Shown here: in pieces, positions 6,175-13,284 of the stretch | How the letters are laid out: each line of letters starts with the position of its first letter | How positions within the stretch are numbered: position 1 is the stretch's first letter | Assembly: GCA_025924845.1 (NCBI GenBank) | Contig: JAICHN010000079.1 | Location: forward strand, 1-14,547 | Origin: Chloroflexota bacterium | GTDB taxonomy: Bacteria; Chloroflexota; UBA5177; JANWHV01 | Direction of reading: 5' to 3' | Length of the DNA stretch: 14,547 bases | Position numbers and translations under genes: made by a program | The notes under the pieces: generated by a model | Databases searched by the model: none | What the model was told of the DNA's origin: nothing | What the model saw: only the letters and a program-made list of their open reading frames with translations

Positions 6175-7038
6175 GTGATCACTACCGACCGCATCGGTTC
6201 AACGACTGAACGGCGGCGGCGCCCTCTTTCGCCCGGCGCCGTCATCCAGCATGTCGTACTGGCGGCGCTTACCCTGGTCTTTCTAGTGCCGATGATCTGG
6301 GTGCTCAGCGCGTCGCTCGATGCTCACGCCTCGTTTGCCGTGAAGTGGCCCCATTTCACGGCGGCGAACTTCACGTCGTTGTTTACCGACGACGTAGTAC
6401 AGCGCCCCCTGGTCAACAGCCTGGAACTGGCGCTCGGCACCACCGTGATTGCCACGCTAACCGGGGTGGCGGCCGCCTACGCGCTGTCCCGCCGGCGATC
6501 CTGGTTTACGCGCGCCTATCTGTTCATCGTCCTGTTCTCGACCGGGCTACCGGTGCAATTGCTGATGATTCCCGCCTATACCCTATTCATTCAGCTCAAT
6601 ATCCTCGATTCGATCCCGGCAACCATCCTCTTTCTCAGCGCCACCGCACTGCCGTTCGCCATCTGGCTGCTCAAGAATTTTATCGATCAGATTCCCCTGG
6701 AGATCGACGAGGCGTCGCAAGTAGACGGCGCGGGCGGCCTGGCGCGGATGCGCTTGATTATTCTGCCCCTGGCCGCGCCGGGCATCGCGGTTGCCGCGAT
6801 GTTCACCTTCCTCAATGCATGGGGCCAATTCGTCATCCCCTACATCCTGTTGCAGTCTCCCGATAAGCTGCCGGCCTCGGTGACGATTTATGGGTTTTTG
6901 TCGGCGCAGGGGCGGGTACAATACGGCGCCCTTGCCGCGTTCACCCTGGTCTTTTCGATTCCTGTCTTGCTCCTCTATGGAGTGCTCTCGCGATTCCTCA
7001 CGGGAGCCTTTAATTTCGGCAGCGGAGTGAAAGGATAG
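6175..7038 (+). CDS. ABC sugar transporter permease, MalG/UgpE type
   Basis: A 287-residue protein with a GTG start 2 nt after the stop of the first permease, so translation is coupled. It has six predicted transmembrane segments and the EAA-loop signature EIDEASQVDGAGGLARMRLI (176-195) followed by ILPLAAPGI. The N-terminus is basic (TERRRR) and the first helix starts near residue 23. Length and topology are typical for the MalG partner of a heterodimeric CUT1 permease. By family knowledge it forms the translocation pore with the preceding gene product and receives ligand from the binding protein encoded next. Confidence 0.93.
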   Translation: MITTDRIGSTTERRRRPLSPGAVIQHVVLAALTLVFLVPMIWVLSASLDAHASFAVKWPHFTAANFTSLFTDDVVQRPLVNSLELALGTTVIATLTGVAAAYALSRRRSWFTRAYLFIVLFSTGLPVQLLMIPAYTLFIQLNILDSIPATILFLSATALPFAIWLLKNFIDQIPLEIDEASQVDGAGGLARMRLIILPLAAPGIAVAAMFTFLNAWGQFVIPYILLQSPDKLPASVTIYGFLSAQGRVQYGALAAFTLVFSIPVLLLYGVLSRFLTGAFNFGSGVKG

Positions 7039-7054
7039 GCATCGGCAACCATTA

Positions 7055-7066
7055 CGCGGCGCCGCG
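7055..7066. repeat. 12-bp GC palindrome between permease and binding-protein genes
   Basis: CGCGGCGCCGCG is a perfect palindrome in the 91-bp gap between the second permease and the binding protein. It could form a short stem, but with no loop of its own and no T-tract it is a poor terminator. A role in stabilising or pausing RNA ahead of the binding-protein gene is conceivable. Confidence 0.3.
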
Positions 7067-7129
7067 ACGGGCATCGGTCTTCGTCGTAGATTGATCTTCA
7101 ATCATACCACCCTAAGAAAGGGGAGAGAG

Positions 7130-8593
7130 ATGGAGCCACGAGCATTCAAGCAGGCAACCCGGATCCGGCCCAGACGTTCCGGTCCTGGGCGGCTTGCCGG
7201 GTCGGTGGCGGTCGGCGCCTTGCTCACCATCGCCACGCTCGGGCCGGCGCGGCTGCCCGGTTCGGTCGCCCAGGCGGCGAGCGGCACGGTCACCACTACC
7301 TGCGCGGGCAGCGACAAGGCGTCGGCCGGCACCACGATTTCCATTGCCTATAGCTCCACTCAGGAATTCAATGTCAACGCGCAGGCGGCCCAGTGGTTCG
7401 CCATGCTCAAGAAGCAGTTCGAGGCGGCGCATCCCGGCGTCACGGTCAAGCTGATCCCAATCGGCGGCTCCTATAACGACTTCGTCACCAAGACCAACCT
7501 GATGCTCCGTTCGCCGGCGACCACGCCAGACGTGATTCACGAGTCGACCCAGGTGGTGTCGGGCCAGGTGGCAGCCCAACAGCTTGCCCCCATTGACGAT
7601 TGCGTGGCGGCCTGGCCCGACTGGAAATTGTTCCCAACCGCCGTGAAATACAGCGGTACGCCCGGTCCTCACTTCTGGCAGTTGACATCGGGAATGAACA
7701 ATTTCGGCCTCTACTACGATATAAACTACTTCAAGCAGGCCGGCTTGCCTGCCACCTGGAAGCCCCATACGTGGGCCGACATTCTCACGGCGGCGCGAGC
7801 GATCAAGAGCCATGTGAAGAACGTGACGCCCCTGTGGCTATACGCGGGCAATCAGGTGTACGACCAAACAACGCGCGAGAACTTCCTCGACTTGCTGGCG
7901 GGGACACGCAGTCCCGTTACGATTGGCTCGAAGTGGGTGGTCAAGAGTTCCGGGCTGCTGGATACCTTCAATTTCTACAACACTGTCTTCAGCCAGGGCC
8001 TCGGGCCGTCGGCGGCCGACCTCGACAACCCTTCGGCGGACGGCCTGCTTACCGGTACCCTAATGCCCAAACAGAAAGTGGCGATTGCCCTGGTGGGCAG
8101 CTGGGCCGGGAGTTGGTGGACCCCTGGCGGAGCGGCGCCCTGGCCCGGCGCTATCCACGCCTACAAGGCAACGGCGCTTCCCACGGAGTTCGGCCAGGCT
8201 CCGGGCTACGTCAGCCAGGAGCAAGGCTCAAACTTCGTGCTCACCAATGCCTCAACTCATAAGAAACTGGCCTTCGAGTTGATGGCCATGGCCGAGGATC
8301 ACGAGTTCAACCTGCTGCATACGGAGTGGACCGGCGAGGTTCCGCCCCGCACCGATGTGGCCAAGGATCCCAAGTGGTTGGCCTCCACGCCCTACTACAA
8401 TCAGCAGGCCGCCTCGTGGGTGAAATACGGCACTTTCACGCCTTCGATCAACTATAGTACGGTAGCCACCGCCGTGGGCCAGTCCACCGGCGAGATCGTG
8501 GCATCCCATATCAGCGGTCAGCAAGCGATGGATGAGTTCAGCCGCCGAGTCAGTCAAGTGCTGGATCCGTCCGACGTGACGACCGCGAAATAA
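7130..8593 (+). CDS. Secreted ABC solute-binding protein, family 1 (sugar type)
   Basis: A 487-residue protein starting at ATG 7130 behind AAAGGGGAG (7117-7125); an in-frame TTG at 7091 lacks support. A type I signal peptide is visible: basic RIRPRRSGPGR, then the hydrophobic LAGSVAVGALLTIATLG, and a likely cleavage at SVAQA/ASG (after residue 49). No proper lipobox precedes a cysteine (TTTC-AG at about 55-60 is not one), so surface anchoring is uncertain. The mature part has the usual order for this family: ISIAYSS, QFEAAHPGVTVKLIPIGGSY, then PDVIHEST, and a conserved GSNFVLTNAS near the C-terminal third. It delivers the substrate to the two permeases encoded upstream. The order permease-permease-binding protein is less common than binding protein first. 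W-rich segments (PDW, SWAGSWW) suit carbohydrate-ring stacking. Confidence 0.9.
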   Translation: MEPRAFKQATRIRPRRSGPGRLAGSVAVGALLTIATLGPARLPGSVAQAASGTVTTTCAGSDKASAGTTISIAYSSTQEFNVNAQAAQWFAMLKKQFEAAHPGVTVKLIPIGGSYNDFVTKTNLMLRSPATTPDVIHESTQVVSGQVAAQQLAPIDDCVAAWPDWKLFPTAVKYSGTPGPHFWQLTSGMNNFGLYYDINYFKQAGLPATWKPHTWADILTAARAIKSHVKNVTPLWLYAGNQVYDQTTRENFLDLLAGTRSPVTIGSKWVVKSSGLLDTFNFYNTVFSQGLGPSAADLDNPSADGLLTGTLMPKQKVAIALVGSWAGSWWTPGGAAPWPGAIHAYKATALPTEFGQAPGYVSQEQGSNFVLTNASTHKKLAFELMAMAEDHEFNLLHTEWTGEVPPRTDVAKDPKWLASTPYYNQQAASWVKYGTFTPSINYSTVATAVGQSTGEIVASHISGQQAMDEFSRRVSQVLDPSDVTTAK

Positions 8594-8629
8594 ATATTCG
8601 ACTGGATTAGCGAGGGAGATTACCCGATC

Positions 8630-10879
8630 GTGGATCAGCACTATCCCGAACGCGTTCGGGCCTTTCCCGCACCCGGTATCTGGGGGTATGCCAATCGCCT
8701 CGGCGTTCCCCCAGGCGGGCGCGTACGCTTCCATGTGTGCACGCCCGCCGCCTACGACTTTTCCGTGGTGCGCCTGGGCACCACGGCGATTCTAGATCCG
8801 GCGGCGGATGAACGCGCCGACCGCGCCGACATCGAGTTGCTGGCCGAGGCGCGACGCCCGGCCATGCCGCAAACGGTATCTCCAGGGTCGTATTTGTATG
8901 TCGAGGGACCGCCCATTCCCACCCGGCCACTGACGCTGGCCCTCTGGCTTCGCCCCTGGCGTCTGCCCACTATCGATACGATGCAGTGGAATTGGTCCGG
9001 TCTGATCACCGACCTCAATTATCCGGAAGCCTGTCGGGTCGGTCTGCTGCTCGATCACGCCGGCCGTATTTGCCTCTACATAGGCGACGGCGGCCCGTTC
9101 CGCGGCGAATGGCTTCATTGCGCCACGAGATCGGTCCGCGATCGGCTCGGCACCTGGATGCATCTGGCCGCGACTATCGGATCGGATGAGGTGACGATCT
9201 TCATCGATGGGCTAGAAGTCTATCGCGGCCGGATTCAGGCGCCCCTGGAACCGGCGCCGGGTTCCAGGGCCCGCTTGCGCATCGGCGCCGGAGCGGAACG
9301 GGACGCCGCCAATAACTTTCTGGATGGCGATATCGCCCTGCCGTTCGTAGGGCACTTCGTGCTGGAGAGCGGCGACGTGCGGCGATTGGCGGCGGATCGC
9401 GGCCGTACCGGGATCGCGGACCTCCATGCCGGTGAAGTGCTTGGCGATTGGCCGCTCGAGGAGGAGCACGGTACGCACGTCGCCGATCGTTCCGGCCGTG
9501 GGCGGCACGCCCAGATCGTCAATCACGGTACGTGGCAGATTGGCGGCCCAGGCGATGACGCGGCGGTGGACCAGGCGCGCGGGCATGCCCTCCGCCTCAG
9601 TAGCGATGATCTGGTCGATTGCGGATGGACCATCACCGACGAGTTCGCGGTGCCGGCGGACGCCGAGGCCGGGCTGTATGCGGCGCGGATCTGCCTGATT
9701 GGGCAAGATCCGCTGACCGCCCTGGCCATCCCCTTCGCCGTCGTACGCTCGGCGCCGCGGCGACAAGGCTCCGTTGCCCTGCTCCTGGCCACGAACACCT
9801 GGCATGCCTATGGACGCATTCCGCGGAACGACATCCGCATCCCCGGCCTCACCTCATCGTTCTACACTCGGCACTTGAACGGCCGCCCGTTCTTTCACCT
9901 TGGCTTACAAGCGCCCATTCCACATGCCAATCCCTACGGGTTCGAGTCGGAGCGCGCCGCCTATACACGGCACTCGCATCTGGTCCGCCCCGAACGCTTC
10001 GCTCAGGCATGGCTTGAGGCCGAGGGCTACCCATATGAGTGCTTGATCGACCTCGATCTGCATGCGGACCCCAGCGTGTTGGCGAACTTTCAGGTGCTGA
10101 TGATCTGCGGTCATAACGAGTACTGGAGTGACGCCATGCGCGACGGCGTACTGGCCTACCTGGATCAGGGCGGCCATGTCCTCTGCATGTCGGGCAACAC
10201 GCTCTACTGGCGCGTCTCCTTTGACGATGAGATGCAAGTCATGGAGAGCAGGAAGACCAGTGGCACCGAGGATGGGGAATGGCTGCCGCCCTCCCAGTGG
10301 GGTGAACGGCGGCACGGCACGGATGGACGACTGGGCGGAACGTGGCAGTTGCTCGAACAGCCCACCCACGAGGTGATTGGCCTGACCATGCAAGGTATGG
10401 TGGACGACGGCACCCCGACCGCCTTCGCCGCCTTTCAGGTCGAGGAGCCGACCCATTTCCTCTTTCATGAGCCCGAGCGCGTCCCGGTGACTGAACAGGG
10501 GACGATCGGCGAGCGGTGCTTGAATGGGCCGAAGGCGAGCGGTTATGAGATGGACGCGACGCCGCAAGTGGTGGGCATCGCGGCCGAACCAACCCCTGGC
10601 CTGGTCACGCTCGCCTGCGCCCGCGGCCAATTCTCGATCGAGTACGCCGGGGCGGATCCGTTTCATGGCGCCGATCTGATCTACTGGGAGCGTCCTGGCG
10701 GCGGACAGGTAGTGAATGCGGGCAGCATCGCCTTTAGCGGCGCGCTCGCCGTCGACCCAGGCGTGCGGGTGCTGATGCGCAATGTCCTGAGCCATTTTGG
10801 CGTACCGCGCGACGATCCATCCGAGATTGGGCAGGGGCGCGGGCATAATCTGAGCATGGCACATGGTCCTACGAACTAA
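8630..10879 (+). CDS. N,N-dimethylformamidase large-subunit-like protein with LamG-like domain
   Basis: A 749-residue protein from GTG 8630 (GAGGGAG about 11 nt upstream) to TAA 10879, with no signal peptide, so probably cytoplasmic. Residues about 90-275 form a LamG/concanavalin-like jelly-roll (LTLALWLRPW; GTWMHLAATIGSDEVTIFID). The C-terminal half from about 380 matches the dimethylformamidase beta-subunit domain: TNTWHAYG (388-395), SSFYTRHL (409-416), ICGHNEYW (492-499), GGHVLCMSGNTLYWRV (514-529). Known DMFase is an iron(III) amidohydrolase whose metal is held by two tyrosines and one glutamate. E497 in H-N-E (H495 beside it) fits the glutamate; Y394 and Y412 are candidate tyrosines. 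Length is close to the characterised large subunit (about 760). The small subunit is not encoded here. Position between a sugar importer and an oxidoreductase suggests hydrolysis of an amide on a sugar-like substrate rather than dimethylformamide. Confidence 0.85.
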   Translation: MDQHYPERVRAFPAPGIWGYANRLGVPPGGRVRFHVCTPAAYDFSVVRLGTTAILDPAADERADRADIELLAEARRPAMPQTVSPGSYLYVEGPPIPTRPLTLALWLRPWRLPTIDTMQWNWSGLITDLNYPEACRVGLLLDHAGRICLYIGDGGPFRGEWLHCATRSVRDRLGTWMHLAATIGSDEVTIFIDGLEVYRGRIQAPLEPAPGSRARLRIGAGAERDAANNFLDGDIALPFVGHFVLESGDVRRLAADRGRTGIADLHAGEVLGDWPLEEEHGTHVADRSGRGRHAQIVNHGTWQIGGPGDDAAVDQARGHALRLSSDDLVDCGWTITDEFAVPADAEAGLYAARICLIGQDPLTALAIPFAVVRSAPRRQGSVALLLATNTWHAYGRIPRNDIRIPGLTSSFYTRHLNGRPFFHLGLQAPIPHANPYGFESERAAYTRHSHLVRPERFAQAWLEAEGYPYECLIDLDLHADPSVLANFQVLMICGHNEYWSDAMRDGVLAYLDQGGHVLCMSGNTLYWRVSFDDEMQVMESRKTSGTEDGEWLPPSQWGERRHGTDGRLGGTWQLLEQPTHEVIGLTMQGMVDDGTPTAFAAFQVEEPTHFLFHEPERVPVTEQGTIGERCLNGPKASGYEMDATPQVVGIAAEPTPGLVTLACARGQFSIEYAGADPFHGADLIYWERPGGGQVVNAGSIAFSGALAVDPGVRVLMRNVLSHFGVPRDDPSEIGQGRGHNLSMAHGPTN

Positions 10880-10938
10880 AGCCGGGTAGGCGGGACATGT
10901 CTGATACCGTTGGCGAAACCGATCGCGTGATGACATGG

Positions 10939-11043
10939 CCTGGGAGCGCGAGCCGCGACCCACTGCGGTGGGTGCCCCGAGCGGGTCCCCGGCTCGTCCT
11001 CGTTGTTGACGACGGGGACGAGCGGGACGCTCGCGCTCCCAGG
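10939..11043. repeat. Large structured inverted repeat (three-way-junction type) in an operon gap
   Basis: A 15-bp perfect inverted repeat (left arm 10939-10953, beginning CCTGGGAGCGCGAGC; right arm 11029-11043) encloses two further hairpins. These are ACCCAC/GTGGGT with a TGCG tetraloop (10958-10973) and a near-perfect 14-bp stem (10992-11005 with 11010-11023, two G-T pairs) with a 4-nt loop. No T-tract follows. The design resembles dispersed REP-like palindromic units with GGGAGCGCG arms, as I remember from many GC-rich genomes. It lies between the DMFase-like and dehydrogenase genes and could cause mRNA stabilisation, attenuation or partial termination. Confidence 0.7.
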
Positions 11044-11097
11044 AAGATCGCTCCGACGACCGTGTAGAGACCGTGGACAAGACGAGGAGTAAGGTGA

Positions 11098-12198
11098 GTG
11101 CGGACAGACGATCAGGACAAAAAGCGTGTGCGGGCCGGGATCATTGGTCCGCAGGGCATCGGCGCCGTGCATTGCGAGACACTCCGGAGGATCGGGGTCG
11201 AGGTCGCGGCGGTGGCCGCCTCCAGCGAGGCCAGTGCGCGTGCCCATGCCGCCCGCCTGGGGGTTTCGCACTACTTTGCCGATCCTAAGGACATGATCCA
11301 ATCGCCCGCTATCGACACCGTCCATATTTGTACACCGAACAGCCTCCACGCCCCGCTCTGTCGGCAGGCATTGGCGGCGGGAAAGCATGTGATTTGCGAG
11401 AAGCCGCTCGCGGTCTCACTGGAGGATGCTCGCGATCTTGCGCGGCTAGCACGGCAGGCGAACGTGGTGAACGGCGTCTGCTACGTCTACCGCTACTTCA
11501 CCCTGCCGCGCTTGATGCGCGCCTGGGCCGCGAGCGGCAAGCTCGGCCGGGTACACCTCATGCATGGTAGCTTCTTACTGGACGAAATCTTGATCCAGAC
11601 CGATCCCAGACACTGGATGCTCGATCCGGCCCTGATCGGGCCGTCGCTCTCCCTGGCCGACATTGGCGTACACTGGTGGGATCTTCTGGAATATGTCAGT
11701 GGGCAACGCGTGGTCGAGGTGGTGTGCGCGAAACAGACGGTGCGCGGATCGGATGAGCGGAGTGACGATAGTGATGCGATCATGATGCGCCTGGACGGAG
11801 GCGCCATCGCGAGCGCCGTGATCGGGCAGTCCGCGCCGGGACACACCAATACGCTGTCACTCGAACTGGTCGGCACACTCGCCGGCGCTGCCTGGAACCA
11901 GGAGGCCGCCGATGCCCTATGGTATGGCCCGCTTGGCCAAACGCCGGAAGTGATTCGCCGTCCTGACCTCCCCGCTGACGAGGGAGTGACTCAAGCACTC
12001 ACTGTTCCGGAGGGCCGGGTTCAGGATGTCAACGATGCCTTCGCCGCGATGATGGCCGATATCTATGCGCCTATTTTCACGGATGGGGCGCGAACCGCCT
12101 ACCCATCCTTCGCGGACGGGGTGCGTGGCATGGAGATTCTCGCCGCCGTACTGCGTAGTGCCGCCGAGCACCGGTGGATTGCGATTGACGACCGTTGA
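11098..12198 (+). CDS. Gfo/Idh/MocA-family NAD(P)-dependent sugar/cyclitol dehydrogenase
   Basis: A 366-residue protein with a GTG start at 11098, AGGAG 8 nt upstream. The N-terminal Rossmann fold has GIIGPQGIGAVHCETLRRIG (14-33), a variant of the usual G-x-G-x-x-G loop with PQG. VHICTPNSLHAP (75-86) and CEKPLAVSLEDA (100-111) follow; K102 of EKP is the family's conserved active-site lysine. The C-terminal domain has LADIGVHWWDLLEYVSG with D188 and H192 at the usual catalytic positions. Family members oxidise or reduce hydroxyl groups on sugars and inositols in the cytoplasm; NtdC, which oxidises glucose-6-phosphate at C3 next to a DegT aminotransferase, is a relevant precedent. It is separated from the preceding gene by the structured repeat and overlaps the regulator gene by 3 bp. 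Exact substrate unknown. Confidence 0.9.
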   Translation: MRTDDQDKKRVRAGIIGPQGIGAVHCETLRRIGVEVAAVAASSEASARAHAARLGVSHYFADPKDMIQSPAIDTVHICTPNSLHAPLCRQALAAGKHVICEKPLAVSLEDARDLARLARQANVVNGVCYVYRYFTLPRLMRAWAASGKLGRVHLMHGSFLLDEILIQTDPRHWMLDPALIGPSLSLADIGVHWWDLLEYVSGQRVVEVVCAKQTVRGSDERSDDSDAIMMRLDGGAIASAVIGQSAPGHTNTLSLELVGTLAGAAWNQEAADALWYGPLGQTPEVIRRPDLPADEGVTQALTVPEGRVQDVNDAFAAMMADIYAPIFTDGARTAYPSFADGVRGMEILAAVLRSAAEHRWIAIDDR

Positions 12199-13253
12199 GG
12201 AAGCCCGCCGATCGCGATGATGTTCGCTTGATCGAGCGCCGAGCCAGACTTGAGGATGTAGCACGGCTGGCCGGCGTGTCGCCGACTACGGTGTCGCGCG
12301 CCTTGCGCGACGATCCGCGGATTAGCGAGGGGACGCGCGCCGCGGTCGGCTACGCGGCTCGCCGGCTTGGCTACATCCCGGACGCGCGGGCGAGTAGTTT
12401 GCGGGGCCGCGCCACGAGTACGCTCGGCCTCTTGCTGCCGGACGTTGCCGATCCGATGCACGGTCAAGTCGCCATGGCGGTCGAGCAAGCCGCATCAACC
12501 CAGGGCTACACGGTGCTGCTGGCCAACGGCTTCACCGATCCGGCACAGGAACGGCGGGCCCTCCAGGTCTTTACCGCGCAGCGGGTGGACGGCATCGTGC
12601 TGGCGGGAAGTATGCTCAGCCCGCAGGAGGCCATTACCCTGGTCAGTCCGAGCCCGGTAGTCTTTATAGCGGGAGAGAACATCAGCCTGGCCGGCTATAA
12701 GAATGACCTCCCGGTCGGATCGATCCGCGTGGATGACGTGCGCGGCATCGAAGCGGTGGTTGCCCATCTTCGTGAGTGTGGCTATCGACGGATCGCGTAC
12801 GTCAATGGGCCGGACCTGGCGTCGAACGTTACCCGACGAGACGTAGCACTCCGTGCTCTGGCCGATGCCGGGCTCTCCAGTGCCCTGTTTCCCTACCCTG
12901 GCGGGGTGGAAAGCCTGGGCGGGCAGAAGGCGAGCGTGTCCAGTGTGGTGGCCGATCGGCCCGAGGCGCTAATCTGTTATGACGACGTAGTCGCCCTGGG
13001 CATGATGGACGCGCTGCGCAGTTGTGGGCTTCGGGCGCCCGATCACATTGCGATCGTTGGATTCGACGACATTCCCTTTGCCGGCATCGCGAACCCGCGA
13101 CTGACCACGGTGGCGCAACCGCTGGAAGAAGTGGGCCGGAGCGCGGTCGGCATGCTGCTCGCCGGCCTGAAAACCGGTGAACTGCCGCCCTCCATTGTGT
13201 TGCCCGTAGAACTGATCGTGCGGGAAAGCTCGGTTCGCGTGCGCGGCTCGTGA
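12195..13253 (+). CDS. LacI/GalR-family transcriptional repressor
   Basis: A 352-residue protein. The TTG start at 12195 overlaps the TGA of the dehydrogenase (TTGA), indicating translational coupling; a second in-frame TTG at 12228 is possible. The helix-turn-helix is LEDVARLAGVSPTTVSRALR (19-38), with TT-VS at the recognition-helix start as in PurR and CcpA. The hinge ASSLRG carries the leucine (L69) that by family knowledge inserts into the central CpG of the operator. The remainder is a periplasmic-binding-protein-like effector domain (LGLLLPDVADPMHGQVAMAV; GFDDIPFAGIANPRLTTVAQ). It is the last gene of the rightward operon, so it is probably autoregulated through O2. The two TGCnAACGTTnGCA sites at 5036 and 5159 are the obvious targets; the effector should be the imported compound or an early intermediate. 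Confidence 0.92.
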   Translation: MRKPADRDDVRLIERRARLEDVARLAGVSPTTVSRALRDDPRISEGTRAAVGYAARRLGYIPDARASSLRGRATSTLGLLLPDVADPMHGQVAMAVEQAASTQGYTVLLANGFTDPAQERRALQVFTAQRVDGIVLAGSMLSPQEAITLVSPSPVVFIAGENISLAGYKNDLPVGSIRVDDVRGIEAVVAHLRECGYRRIAYVNGPDLASNVTRRDVALRALADAGLSSALFPYPGGVESLGGQKASVSSVVADRPEALICYDDVVALGMMDALRSCGLRAPDHIAIVGFDDIPFAGIANPRLTTVAQPLEEVGRSAVGMLLAGLKTGELPPSIVLPVELIVRESSVRVRGS

Positions 13254-13284
13254 TCGCGCCACGGGTGCCGCGAGGCTCCCGTCC

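Noticed and set aside
7112..7813. Minus-strand ORF of 233 codons opposite the binding-protein gene
   Set aside because: Antisense shadow of a well-supported gene with signal peptide and family motifs.
9905..11080. Long minus-strand ORF (391 codons) opposite the DMFase-like gene
   Set aside because: The plus-strand gene has clear conserved motifs throughout; the antisense frame is Arg/Ala/Gly-rich and reads through the structured repeat at 10939-11043.
12825..12842. A third AACGTT inside the LacI gene as an operator
   Set aside because: Its flanks (TCG before and ACCC after AACGTT) do not match TGCnAACGTTnGCA, and it lies in coding sequence without a promoter.
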